Positions 22,695 to 33,594 of a DNA stretch of 64,000 nucleotides are shown piece by piece (positions within the stretch are counted from its first letter, which is position 1; every line of letters starts with the position of its first letter). The position numbers and the translations under genes are program-made. This stretch comes from Teratosphaeria epicoccoides. Its lineage: Eukaryota > Ascomycota > Dothideomycetes > Mycosphaerellales > Teratosphaeriaceae. The notes under the pieces are model-generated. The model had not been told where the DNA came from, ran no database searches, and was given only the letters and a program-made list of their open reading frames with translations. The DNA lies in NCBI GenBank assembly GCA_021401465.1, contig JADDMT010000009.1, forward strand, positions 434,001 to 498,000, in the 5' to 3' direction.

Positions 22695-23392
22695 ATGGTG
22701 AGTCGCCCCAATTATCACCCATCCCGAGACAAGCAGGAGGCATTGGACGGCAGTAGGGGAGGTCGCACGATGCCAACTCCGAATACGCAAATGCGCCTGC
22801 AATGGCTCAGTATATGGGCGAAACACAAGATGTGCTACTAATAGGTCACGCAGTCGGACGGAGAAGAGCCCACCAACGTCGAAGAGGTCCAGGCAGCGGA
22901 CGAGGTCGAGGTCGCTGCTGACGCTGCAGCGGGGAAAAGCGGCAGCATGTCTGTCCTCGATGCCCTCAAGGGTGTCCTCAAGATTGCGCTTATCCACGAT
23001 GGTCTCGCTAGGGGTCTGCGTGAGGCCAGCAAGGCGCTCGACCGTCGCGAGGCACACATGTGTGTGCTGAATGAGGCTTGCGAGGAGGAGGCATACAAGA
23101 AGTTGGTTGTGGCGCTGTGTGGAGAGCACAAGATACCCTTGATTAAGGTGCCGGACGGCAAGCAGCTAGGCGAGTGGGCCGGTCTCTGTGAGTGTCCCCG
23201 GCCTGCATATATGGCAAGCTGCTCAGATGCAGGGAGTGACTACATACTGACCCCATTTCTCCTCCAGGCCAGATCGACCGCGAGGGTAACGCCCGCAAGG
23301 TTGTCAATTGCAGCTGCGTCGTGGTCAAGGACTGGGGTGAGGAGTCGCAGGAGCGCTCCGTTCTGCTCAACTACTTCCAGACCGAGCAGTAG
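22695..23392 (+). CDS. 40S ribosomal protein eS12 (Rps12)
   Basis: Three exons: 22695-22697 (the ATG alone), 22854-23187 and 23268-23392, 153 residues. The first intron starts GTGAGT directly after the ATG. Of two possible acceptors I prefer CAG at 22851-22853, because the first AG (22843-22844) is only a few bases from the branch-like CTACTAAT; this gives MSDGEEPTNVEE, matching the known MSD start of the family. Exon 2 has the core HDGLARGLREASKAL, AHMCVLNEAC and IPLIKVPDGKQLGEWAGL. Exon 3 has QIDREGNARKVVNCSCVVV and the C-terminus. It belongs to the small ribosomal subunit. It needs two splices to be read and is absent from a simple open-frame scan as a whole. Confidence 0.95.
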
Positions 23393-24070
23393 ACGTCTTC
23401 TTCATCCTAAAGGTCATCTATTGATTCGATCCCTCCCGCGACACATCTTCTCAAGCATTCCGGGGATTCATTAAAAGGCATATCATGGCGATTGGACTTC
23501 GAGCTCTGCTTAAGCGCAGTAGGGCATCTATAACGGTCCGGGCGATGACGGTGCGCGGCCTGTCATTTCATGGCGCTAGGTCGAAGGGTGGTCTGCCATG
23601 TCCTTGTACAGTATGCGACGAGCTGCGCGGGCTGGTCGCTGTTTAACAGTTCGTCGGCTGGACTAGATGTAGCCGAGTGAATATATGCGCTTGACTGCAA
23701 GGGCTTCCTCCAATATGCAATTCCACTTTCATGATACATGTATATTCACAAGTCTGGACGCATGACGGGAGAAACGTGGGTCATGACTGCATTCGCCTAA
23801 GGTATCTATTACCGTAGCTCTCGTGGCGTCAGTCATCCGGAGCGTGGATGCACGGGATGACGGATGCGGGATCAGCAGAGCGGCCCACGCGGGCTGATGT
23901 TCCTTTGTGTTCTGCAGGCAATTGCCTGTAGAACGTGAGAATCATAGCGGTCTTGGCAACGTCGCGCCATAGCTTACGTAGATACGATACCAAATCGTAC
24001 TCAGGACCAAGAAGACAGCAAGTCCTGGGCATGAGGGACAAGATGCGATAGCGAGGGCAGAAACAATATC
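23393..24070. other. Intergenic, nothing recognised
   Basis: About 680 bp between eS12 and the Vid24-family gene. A tcatgatacatgtata segment near 23730 is weakly palindromic. No gene is supported. Confidence 0.35.
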
Positions 24071-26562
24071 ATGCCGCCAGTAAACACGCCTTTGGTGGCT
24101 TCTCCGAATATGGTAGGGAGGAGCGCCAACAACTCCACGGACTTTGCAGACATGGCCTACTGACTTCATAGCCACAGCAGAGAAGTCCACCACTGTCGCC
24201 GTCGTCGCCCACGATATCGCAAGCATTTGCACACCCCGCCTCCGTCGCCTCGCGTGAACCGACTCCTCCGCCGCTCGCCTACTTGTCGTCACCTGTCCCA
24301 GATCTGGCTGCGACGTTAAGCACGAGTGCTGCGCAGGAAGCGGATGAAGCCAATGTCAGATTCTTGCGAGAGTCTCTGAGTTCTTTGGAGGAAATTGGGG
24401 GAACGATCGCGACAGCCGCAAATGCCATGAGAGGGACACACGTGGACTCGTCCAGGGATCCCAGAGCGCAGGCGCACCAGCCATCAGGCAGCGGCAGCGG
24501 TGACACACCAGAAGATGGGAGCAGGAGGGAGAGGTTGCAGCGTGTTCTGGCACGACTCAATCGGCTGCACGATCCTCCGCTTGCGCCAGGCATGAGTTCG
24601 AGCGGTGCGTACAGCAATCGCACGCCGCCGCCGGATGAGAGGCAAAATATATACGATTGGGCGCCTGGAGGGGCAGAGTACCATGAGAGTGATAGAGATC
24701 GGCGGGATGGAGAGTTGGATGCCATATTGAGGGAACTGAGAGAGCAACGGCAGGAAGATTCGGCGCGGAGACATCAGAGGCAGGGTAATGGAACACCAAT
24801 ACCCGGCAATGGCGATGCGGGCGAGGATATTGCATGGGCAGCGGAGCGACGGGACCGTGTAAGAGAAAGAGAAAGGAGGAGAAGGGAGACAGAGTGGGTG
24901 AGCTTGAGGACGCAAGCGGCCATCCAGCGCAGCAGAGGCGGTGCTGTAAATGGGGATGGTAGCGGCGGCGAGGCTAGCCCAGCGAACCCGAGCAGTGGAA
25001 GTACGGAGAGGATGTTGCGATATGTCATGGAGCGTGAGCGGAGCGGCATGAGTGAAGAGGAGGAGCGAGCTAGGGGCGCCGGATGGTTTCGCCCAACGCC
25101 AAGGTCTGCCGGCGATCGGTCCGAACCGGCAGCGAGGAGAAATGATGGGGAAGGGTGGATGCTCCCGCCGCCAGCCTCGAGCAGTGGGCATGGTGGTGCC
25201 GAGTCGAGGGAGAGACAGGACAGGGTAGAAAGAGAGCGACAGGAACGTGTTGAGGCATTCAGGAGAGGCTATCTGGCGGAGAATGTGCCATCGCGGCTAC
25301 CGAGGGCCAGCACGCCTACCGCGCCGCCTTCTGTTGCTGCGCCTACGACCACATCCCCATCATCCACAGCGTTTTTGGAAAGTGCGCTCACATACCTTGC
25401 GGATCTGCGAGGATGCTTGCAGTATGAGGAGGCGCTATCGACTGCAATCGATCACGGCCTCGCGACCAAGGAGTTTTTCGCTGACAAGCATGACGACTTC
25501 ATTATGGATCTGGAGCCTCTGGATTCATTAGCAGACTCGTCTTGGATGCAGCCAGGCACTGTTTTTGACGGACATCAACATGCTAATAATGCCTCTTGCC
25601 CTACCTTTACAAGGAATGGGGCGAGTCGAACGCACGAGCGTGAGCGTAACGTCGCGCATGTCGTTGAACAGATCAATCCGAACTACGCGCGACCAAGCTG
25701 GGCTTCAACAGCAGGTGGTGGCTTCGATCATCCGCCTGGGTCTACCACAGTTGGATCCATTCCAACTTTCGACCCCTCGAGACCTTGGTTGAGCCATCAA
25801 TTCACTCCACCTCAGACCTATCCGTCTGCATCATACACATCCATCAGTAAACATCTACTGGACCCTCAGCATGATCACTGGCCCGTCAGAGTCATTCTAC
25901 ATGCCATCGACATAGACACAATGACGGTGCAGGGCACGATGGAGGCGTATGATGTCCCACAACACCCAGCTAATCTCAATATCCTCAACCCTGGAGCAGA
26001 ACGACCCAAAGCAGGAAGGAGAGATGCCCCCATCACCACTTACCTCGAAGGTCACGTCATCGATCTCAAGACACACTCATTTCTCACACCACCTCCGCCC
26101 AGCGATCGGAAAGGTGGCAGCGTCGAGCATTCACAGTCGAAATGTGGAGGCGAGCTCGTCTTTCCAGCGGCCATCCCGCAAACCGATGCTCAGAATTGGC
26201 TGAAGCTACCGCCTTTCAACACCCTGACATCAGGCTCATCCCAGTCGATGTCAGACGAATGCGCGAGATTATTGCTGTCGCAAGCGAGAATGTCAGAGCT
26301 ATTTAAGGAATACATATTCATGAGATGGAAGGAACGATGCTTCGTCCACTCTCGGAATGATCGGTGCTCCTGCTTGCCTGAGGAGAGCCATGGAGATCAA
26401 AATCGCGGACACGGGCTCACGATTTCGGGCTTCTACTACGTCTCACTCCGCAGAAGTGATGGAGCGGTCAAGGGCTTGTACTTCGATCCAGCGTCCACAC
26501 CATATCAACACCTTCGTCTTCAGGGGCTGTCGAGCGGATGGCCTGCGTACGGCTTCAGGTGA
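24071..26562 (+). CDS. Vid24/GID4-family protein (GID E3 ligase substrate receptor type)
   Basis: Main frame open from 24172 to 26562, but with no ATG before the conserved part. I join a first exon 24071-24112 (MPPVNTPLVASPNM) to 24178 across a 65-bp intron (GTAGGG, CTGAC branch, CACAG), giving 809 residues. Most of the N-terminus is low complexity: Arg/Glu-rich stretches and Gly/Ser/Pro linkers. The C-terminal ~230 residues form the Vid24 domain: HWPVRVILHAIDIDTMTVQG, a DAPITTYLEGHVID segment, YIFMRWKERCFV, and GFYYVSLRRSDGAVKGLYFD ending YGFR. Vid24/Gid4 proteins form a beta-barrel that binds N-terminal degrons and hands substrates such as gluconeogenic enzymes to the GID ubiquitin ligase. 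The long disordered N-terminus is unlike yeast Gid4 but usual in filamentous fungi. Confidence 0.85.
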
Positions 26563-26755
26563 TGGTCGATGTTGGAGGAGCGAAAGGCATCTGTACGTTC
26601 ACTGGCATGGCGAGAGGTGTGTCGGGAGTAGGCTTCGAAGCACATGGAGAGAGAGCATTGCATCGCGAAGTAGCAGGAGTTGTACTTGAGCGGTGCGCCG
26701 AGTATACGCATGTTGTCGTAACTGTTAACGCTGATCAAGATACAAGTAATTGCCC

Positions 26756-28816
26756 TCACCGCCTTCCCCATTTTTCCTTGAGCTTCTTCACTCCCGTTAC
26801 CGTACGCTCGCCTTCCCCATCAATGATCCTGCCCAGTGGGTTCATCGCGCCTCCTTCAGGGGTGTGCTCACGACCTCCACCAAGTCCGATGATAGCAAAA
26901 GAATCCATTTTTGTCACTTCCTCCGCAATGCTCAACGGCCGGCCGCCCATCCAGTCCCCGTTGTTCTGTCTGGTCATTGGGTCCGCGACTTCGTCTCCCA
27001 TTCTCCCAGGACGCTTCTTCCACTTGTTGCTCAGCCTAGCAATTTTGGTCGCCTTCCGACCAATGCCCCCTCTCTGCTTCGCCGGTCTCTCCCGGCCTTC
27101 GAGCATGCGCAGTGCAGCATCTCTTGCCACCTGCTGTCTTTCGACTGTCATCATCGATTCGGCGTAGAGACTACTCGTCGACGATGCAGCGGTATGGATG
27201 TTCCAGGGTGGTGGTGGTGGTGGGTATCTGCGCTTTAGTGGCGGTGAGACTGGTGGAGTCAACACCTTGGCCTCTGGTGGTCGAGCTGGTGGCGGCATCG
27301 GCAGCGGCGTGACCGGGGGAAGTATCTTGCATTCGTTCCCGTTCCGAGGCTGGTATGTCGTGGACGGCAGTATGCCGAAAGAGTCTGCGTTGTTGGGCTG
27401 GGCGTGAGGCTTGTGTGAGCCTGCAGGTGTGAGAGATGGTGACGCGGTCTGCACAGGAGTGCCTGCCTGGTTGGGGCTTTGCTTGAGAGTGGGAAGGGGC
27501 GTGGTTGGTGAGCTTGACCGCAAAGCAGTCCTCGTGCTGTTTCTTACCCTGGCTATTGGTCCGCTGCGCATCGACCCTGAGCCACGTTCATTGTTGACGT
27601 TGGATCTGGACTGTGACGCTGTATCACCAATCCCATCCTCGTGGTCATGGAACAGATCCACATCCGGCTCAGGCATCAAAGGCCGCGACTTGCCGGCATG
27701 CTTCAAGAATTTGGCGAGCTCCTTGGTTGAGGCGGCATTGGCTGTAGCATCTCGAGGCTGTAAAACGGCGATTGCGCCAGTCTTTTTATCGTGTGCTTTG
27801 CGGATAAAGCTCGCAAGCTCGCGCACAGATTCATACTCACCATGTGCATCACGGGCAGTCCAAGGCGTCTTTTTGTGATCTGGGCCAGATATTTTCGGGC
27901 TCTTGAATGGCCAAGTATCAGCCGATGGTCTGGGAGTCGTGCTTGGTGATGAATGGCTTACTTGGGGCGTGTCTGCGCTGCCACGAATGATAGCCTCGGT
28001 GGACCTAGATGTGAATCGTTGTTTAATGATCCTCAGAGGACTGGGCTTGCGCACAGATCGGCCTGCCGGCGATCTTGATGACGGCGAAAGCTCACCGCCC
28101 TTTGACGGTCTGCTTTGCGGTAGCCGCGCAGTCTCTCTGACATCAAATTGTCTTCGAACTCGATCCTCGATGTAAGTCTGCTTGGCCTCCATCTGCACCG
28201 GTTCTGGGCTCATGCGGGGAGTCAACATGGACCGTGAGCGTGATTTGGATCTGGGAGGAGCTTCAAAGATACTCTCTGCCGGAATCACAGGCCCGATCGC
28301 CCTTGGTGGTCCAAACCTGCCAGCTGCGTCCACTTTGAGAGCAGTGAGCTGACGGCGCACGGTTTTCGAACAAAGCACGAAATCAAGCCCGAGGTCTGCA
28401 AAGCTGATGTCGCCGCCATGCATGGCTCGCAAAGAGACGTCGAGACAGGCTTCTGCCTTGATAAAACGCGCCAGCTCCCAGTCGATTATGCCCATGATGT
28501 ACGGGGTCAATATCAGATTCTGATCCATTCTCGCTGCCTGTTCGACCATCGCTGCTGCCAACTCAAATTCGCCGAGTGTGGCCTGAATCATTGATGCGTT
28601 CAAAGCGCAGAGTGTCGCAGCTTCGACATCATTGATGTGGACCGAGAGCTGTGTGAACACCTCGGCAGCATTGTTCCAGTCAAGACCGTGATACAGGAGC
28701 GCGGCGTGCTCCCATACGTCAAGCTGCTCGCTTGTGATCCGGTCGACAATCGATGTGGGAGATTGGCTGCTACGATGTGAGTACGTAAGGCGGCGTCGAG
28801 GCGACTCTGACTGCAT
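26756..28816 (-). CDS. TPR protein resembling NADPH oxidase regulator (NoxR/p67phox-like N-terminus)
   Basis: A single 686-residue frame with an ATG at 28816. Residues about 30-165 look like a TPR array: WEHAALLYHGLDWNNAAEVF, NASMIQATLGEFELAAAMVE and MDQNLILTPYIMGIIDWELA, then FADLGLDFVLCSKTV. This succession resembles the TPR block of NoxR, the fungal p67phox homologue, which activates NADPH oxidases with Rac. The rest is long and disordered: Ser/Pro-rich, a polyproline run (PPPPPP) near 540, and basic C-terminal helices. I see no PB1 or SH3 domain, which a true NoxR has (PB1), so I call it NoxR-like only. It is convergent with the Vid24-family gene; the stop codons are about 190 bp apart. 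Confidence 0.65.
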   Translation of the reverse strand: MQSESPRRRLTYSHRSSQSPTSIVDRITSEQLDVWEHAALLYHGLDWNNAAEVFTQLSVHINDVEAATLCALNASMIQATLGEFELAAAMVEQAARMDQNLILTPYIMGIIDWELARFIKAEACLDVSLRAMHGGDISFADLGLDFVLCSKTVRRQLTALKVDAAGRFGPPRAIGPVIPAESIFEAPPRSKSRSRSMLTPRMSPEPVQMEAKQTYIEDRVRRQFDVRETARLPQSRPSKGGELSPSSRSPAGRSVRKPSPLRIIKQRFTSRSTEAIIRGSADTPQVSHSSPSTTPRPSADTWPFKSPKISGPDHKKTPWTARDAHGEYESVRELASFIRKAHDKKTGAIAVLQPRDATANAASTKELAKFLKHAGKSRPLMPEPDVDLFHDHEDGIGDTASQSRSNVNNERGSGSMRSGPIARVRNSTRTALRSSSPTTPLPTLKQSPNQAGTPVQTASPSLTPAGSHKPHAQPNNADSFGILPSTTYQPRNGNECKILPPVTPLPMPPPARPPEAKVLTPPVSPPLKRRYPPPPPPWNIHTAASSTSSLYAESMMTVERQQVARDAALRMLEGRERPAKQRGGIGRKATKIARLSNKWKKRPGRMGDEVADPMTRQNNGDWMGGRPLSIAEEVTKMDSFAIIGLGGGREHTPEGGAMNPLGRIIDGEGERTVTGVKKLKEKWGRR

Positions 28817-29768
28817 TGCGAGGTGAAGGATGTTTGTTCCCGAATAGCGTTGTGTCGATGGACTGCATCTGGAGAGATGGACGCAGGAGGCACTGTAGAT
28901 GTAGAGGCTCTAGCGCTTGCATCAGTTGCTGCAAGCTCTGCGCGGTGACTGATGCCAAAGACATTTCTGTCAACGTCCAGAGTCGACTGCCGCGACAAGC
29001 CGTCCGGCTTAGTAGAGTATGATGGGCAGCGAGCGATTGAGCGCTGGCAGCGGAGAACTCAGTGCAAGGCGTGGCCTCATCGGCTGCGCTTGACGCCAGA
29101 ACGGCTGTTGAAGACGCTGTGGCATCGAAGCTGCCCGTTGTGCACGATGGAGGCAAGATGATTATCAGTCAAAGGGATTCCAGCAGCCCTGGTGCCGCCG
29201 CTTCTCGAATCTCTGGTGAGGTTTCTGCGTGCATCCATCAACGCAGCGGAGGTGGTGAGTCACCACTGGTGGCCCGCATGTGCACGCTGCAAGTCTGAAA
29301 CGCTATACTGTCACATGCAGGCTGGGGTTCAGCAGCCACCGCTGGGTAATCTGGGCGCTCCCATTATCCACGCGCTCGGGTCTGTTCATCCTGATGCTCA
29401 CACATGGAACGGGGACGCGACTTCTACGTTACTCCAGCGCTTTGCGATACAGCCGAACCTCGAGCAGTTGAAGGCCTCGTCGTCTGTCTGCCTCATGCAC
29501 GCCAACAAACACTCGTGTGACAGGGAGACAGCGGTGTCCAGAATGAAGAGACACAGCTATTACAAGGCAGGCAGCCCCGTGACTTTGCATTTCGTTGAAG
29601 ACAACATTCGTGTTGGCAACATGGCCTTCTCCCCCTTCGCTCTCGCTCACCCCGAGATCGACATGTCCGCACGGCTTGCACCGCCTCACGGGTTCGCCAT
29701 AGCCGATTTGAGGCTGCATGCCATCATGCAAGAGCTCTTGCCTCCACGTTTAGTAGTCGGCAATCATC

Positions 29769-30063
29769 AGAATAAGAATAATGATGAGAATAAGAATAAT
29801 AATAGAATCAGAATAGTAATGAGAATAAGAATAATAAGAATAATAAGAATAATAAGAATAATAAGAATAATAAGAATAATAAGAATAAGAATAATAAGAA
29901 TAAGAATAATAAGAATAAGAATAATAAGAATAAGAATAATAAGAATAAGAATAATAAGAATAAGAATAATAAGAATAAGAATAAGAATAAGAATAATAAG
30001 AATAATAAGAATAAGAATAATAAGAATAAGAATAATAAGAATAAGAATAAGAATAAGAATAAT
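29769..30063. repeat. AATAAG/AATAATAAG compound microsatellite
   Basis: Nearly 300 bp built from aataag and aataat units on the plus strand, mostly alternating as aataataag and aataagaataag. The left end (29769-29830) is more degenerate, with gatgag, agaatc and agtaat interruptions; the right two thirds are almost perfect. Confidence 0.95.
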
Positions 30064-30389
30064 GTGGATGTTGTTCGAGCAGGCGCTCGTGCTACTTGGA
30101 TCTGAGCGTGATCGGGATCACAAGGTTGGTTGGCGACCTGCTTGAGTCGTCCACGTGACCTGGTCGGGCGGTCTCGCGAGATGATTCGTGGTCGCAAAGG
30201 CCGCTAGCGTTATTGTAGTCAGTCATCCACGCAACACCACCAGCGCCTCTCTGATCTCCCTCCGCCCTCGACCCGGCCACTGCTCTGCCTGATGTCCAGA
30301 AACAGAATGACCTCCGAGCCACCGAGAGCTTCTGGAAGCGATCACTTGGCCCTGATTCGACCGAGGGCGTGGGGGCGGCGCATCACGAT

Positions 30390-30455
30390 CTTCTTCTTCT
30401 TCTCCTTCTTCTCCTTCTTCTCCTTCTTCTCCTTCTTCTTCTTCTTCTCCTTCTT
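30390..30455. repeat. TTC/TCC pyrimidine microsatellite
   Basis: A pure pyrimidine tract of ttcttc and ttctcc units on the plus strand. Homopurine-homopyrimidine arrays of this type can form unusual structures; that is general knowledge, not shown here. Confidence 0.9.
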
Positions 30456-31096
30456 GGCTGTCGAGACTCAGGCAGCGCTGGGCGCAACGGCTCACCTGCC
30501 GTAGCCTTGCGCCCTCTAGAAGCATCGTGGATCCATCGTCGCATAACCCACCACCGTCATCCATCAAATCCCAATCGCGTGCGGCGCCAACCTGCACGCT
30601 GTCGCAATCACGATGCTCCCCATGCACGAAACCGACAGCGCGCAGGAACGTGACTGCTGACCGAAGCTCACACAGTGTCAAGCTAGCATGCAAGCTAACG
30701 TGCGGCATATGCAATGCATCTCGGCGCTCTCCTCGCTGCATGCCTCATGCAAGTGGCCACGAAAATGCTCGCGGAGCGTGGCTGAGCGACGCGGACAAGT
30801 GCGAGCCCGCTTATAAGAGCAAACCCCCCGCGGTCGCATCCTGCCCTCACCACCGCGACCCTCACCTGCAACGCCACCTCGCTCGCCTCCCACCTACCCT
30901 CCATCCTTGTAAAAGGGCGCGCAAAGACTAATTCTTTCTATCGTTACAACGTCGTTTGTCTGAGACATATCACGTCTATTTCTTTCTCTTGACTTGTTAT
31001 CTACACCGCTTCAGCCGCCGCGTCCACACATTGCCTTTCTCACTCAGCCCATTCGCTCGGTCGAATCACGAACCGACCTGGTCTTGTATCATCACC

Positions 31097-32137
31097 ATGC
31101 CACTGCAACTATTGCCAGCATCGGCGCAGGCCTTTGCGCCTCGCGCAGATCCGACCATCGTTCTCAACACCAAAGTCGAGCCATGGTTAACACAGACCTT
31201 GAAGCGCATCAACCGGATCAAGCGCACCCTCAACAGTGTTCCACAGCACCTCCGATGTCTCACAGAAATCCTGGGCGGCGCCAATGCCATCTGGACGCTC
31301 GCATCGCTCATGCTACCCAAGCTCCCCGACTCAGAGCTGCGCAAAGACGACGATCCCTTGGTGGAAGCCTTGTTCAACTACCAGCTGATTCAGATCGAGG
31401 CTTATGTCGTGCACGTCGACATGGTTGCACAGCACGAGGTCGCCTTCAAGTTGACCTCTGACACCATCGAGGCCCTCGTTGAGTACCACAAGGACATCTA
31501 CTCCGTCGACGCATCAGCAAGCACCTACAGCTGGCCAGAAAAGGAGGCTCAAGTCAAGAAGATGCAGGAGGAGTTCGTGCAGGCCGCGAACCGCTTCGTC
31601 TTCCGCACTGGTGTTCGCGCGCTGGAGGGTCTGGAGGAAGACGGCGCCGGCGAGCTTCTCGACGGTCGCTCGGTCGATGTGAAGACTTCGATCATGAACC
31701 TTTTCCTTCCTCTTCTTCCACCTCCGCCGAGGATCGTCGATGTCGTCCACCCAGCTCCCATTCTTCCGAACACGGCAGCGGGCAGCTGGTGGGCGCCCAC
31801 ACAGCAATTAGCGCCTTCGCACCCGGGTCCAGTCGACTCGTTCAAGGTGCTGCCATCGACACCATCGCCGACCGTAACTACCTGCAGTGACGACCAGAGT
31901 AACACATATTGGCAAGAGACGACCTTCAATCCGGTTCAATTGCCGTCACCAACCCCGTCATTCAGCCAGCCGTACTCTTCAGCGCCAACAACTCACTTCT
32001 ACAGCTCGCCAGACTGCCTCGCGCCTCTGCCGAGCATGTTGCCAATGAACTGTGGTATTGACTACGGCATGGGCGGTTTCAACGACTACAGCTGGGGTCA
32101 AAGTGCTTTTACTCCGCAGTATGCCGCCATCGTCTAG
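31097..32137 (+). CDS. Hypothetical protein with helical N-terminus and Pro-rich tail
   Basis: Start at ATG 31097 (MPLQLLPASAQAFAPRADP); the frame is open further upstream but that part is leader-like. Length 346 residues. Residues about 25-200 look mainly helical and amphipathic (TLKRINRIKRTLNSVPQHL, LVEALFNYQLIQIEAYVVHV, KKMQEEFVQAANRF). From about 210 on it is rich in Pro, Ser, Thr and aromatic residues and probably disordered, ending YGMGGFNDYSWGQSAFTPQY. I do not recognise a family. There is no signal peptide and no membrane helix. Codon use and the absence of stops across more than 1 kb support a real gene. Confidence 0.7.
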   Translation: MPLQLLPASAQAFAPRADPTIVLNTKVEPWLTQTLKRINRIKRTLNSVPQHLRCLTEILGGANAIWTLASLMLPKLPDSELRKDDDPLVEALFNYQLIQIEAYVVHVDMVAQHEVAFKLTSDTIEALVEYHKDIYSVDASASTYSWPEKEAQVKKMQEEFVQAANRFVFRTGVRALEGLEEDGAGELLDGRSVDVKTSIMNLFLPLLPPPPRIVDVVHPAPILPNTAAGSWWAPTQQLAPSHPGPVDSFKVLPSTPSPTVTTCSDDQSNTYWQETTFNPVQLPSPTPSFSQPYSSAPTTHFYSSPDCLAPLPSMLPMNCGIDYGMGGFNDYSWGQSAFTPQYAAIV

Positions 32138-32377
32138 ACGATTGCGAAAGAGGCCCAGCGGCCCTCTGATCTCTACAGTCCGTCTACCGACACGGCTTCC
32201 TGCTATGTTAGCGTCCTGGCCAGGCGCAACTGCACATTCCCTGCCAGCTTCCATTTTGGGAGATGCCTGATGCGCACAGGTTTTCTCGATTTGCGACGCG
32301 ACTACGATACTCCTATTCACACTGAGCGATGCGATGATACCCAATGTTGACCATCACGGATGAGGCGAAAAATCAAA

Positions 32378-32935
32378 CTATATCTCGGCATATATGGACG
32401 GCGCAAGTTTTCTTTCTGTGGTCTTTGACGCGGTTTTGTGCAGTTCAGCAAGCGATGCATATTGGGTAATGGGAGGAATGCGCTTACAGATGGGGACAAC
32501 AGGTTTCTTGACCTCGCGGTCACAGGCGGACATATGTTTGGTTTCCAGCACAACCATATGGCATTCTTTTCGAGCGACAACGGCATCTGGCATGTCAAAA
32601 CAGATGCAGGATCGGTCTTTCTGGTGGATTTGGATACCCGGACGCTTGGACGCCGTGTCGTTCAAGGTCATACACTCCGGTCGTCGCCCACTCCTAGCGA
32701 GGGACGGGACAGCGGATATGATTCTGAGGATACGGCGGACGGGTTCGAGGATGCTTTGGTCACTCACATCTATGGACTGGCTTCAACGATGATGGACTGG
32801 CTCGACTCCATGAGAGCAGTAGCTGATACGCTGCCTCACTTTAATATGACGAAACATCATCCTCATCAACAACCCCACAACAACCCATGCTGGACCCGCG
32901 ATCACGGCACACCCCTAAATCGGGCAGCTGCCTAA
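32378..32935. other. Two overlapping open frames on opposite strands, status unclear
   Basis: On plus, a frame reads from an acceptor-like gtgcag (about 32443) to 32935 with an acidic, protein-like segment (DSGYDSEDTADGFEDALVTH) but no ATG; an upstream exon would be needed. On minus, 32378-32671 has an ATG and reads 97 residues (MTLNDTASKRPGIQIH...), with Cys and His spread through it. Both lack stops over about 300 bp. I cannot decide which, if either, is real, and I recognise no family. Confidence 0.3.
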
Positions 32936-33594
32936 CTTGGTACTCCATCCGGGATGGAATGCACAAGGACACGACGCCGGAGCTTGTTTCCGAACGCAAG
33001 TCGGGAGGAGGTAGACCTGCTTCGAGCGGTCCATCATGGCATATGGTTTGGGTTTGGTAGGTGCTGTCGGGTCGTCTTGATTGGCGGTACTCGAGCATCG
33101 GGGAGCGGTGTCATTTGTCAAAACCATAGTAATCATCCTACTATGCTCCTCGAACTGGCTTTCGAGTGGAGGGTCTGCGACAGGCACGCTTGATGCAGTG
33201 CAGTGGGCAAGTGGATGCAGGGATTTGATTTTTTTTTAGTGTGAGGCTGGTACTCGCTCTCCAGGTTAATTTGAGTAATCTTTGCGGTGCTCATGTTGTG
33301 TTTGTTCTCAATCTCGTATTGTCAGATCGTTGTCACTCGTGGATTGTGTATGTATAGCCAGGCAAACTCGGGTCAGTTGCTTGCGTTATGCCCGAGCTCG
33401 ACGTCGACTTCCAGGTCAACAACAGTCACAGCGATCGGGAGAGGCGTACGGTACATACACGTGCACTGATATGACCGTGGCTGTGTTCACCGCGGGATAT
33501 GTCTCAACAGAAACTCGCCACCTTCTGCGCAGCGCTCTCCTCGATCTTCGAATCCAGTCCAGCCTCCTCCTCCGCCATAGCTCCGCCACTGCAC

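Larger units (their letters stand above)
28817..31096. other. Large intergenic region with two microsatellites
   Basis: About 2.3 kb without a supported gene. It holds the AATAAG-type microsatellite (29769-30063) and the TTC/TCC array (30390-30455), listed separately. Long frames crossing these arrays are repeat artefacts. The right end is pyrimidine-rich, and probably the leader of the gene at 31097. Confidence 0.5.

Noticed and set aside
29192..30145. 317-residue plus-strand frame ending in Ile-Arg-Ile repeats
   Set aside because: The second half is translation of the AATAAG microsatellite, and the first half has no family features.
29808..30197. Minus-strand frame of repeating Phe-Leu
   Set aside because: Pure microsatellite translation, not a membrane protein.
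30223..30741. 172-residue minus-strand frame with a Glu-Gly run
   Set aside because: The acidic run is translation of the TTC/TCC array; no domain or conserved start.
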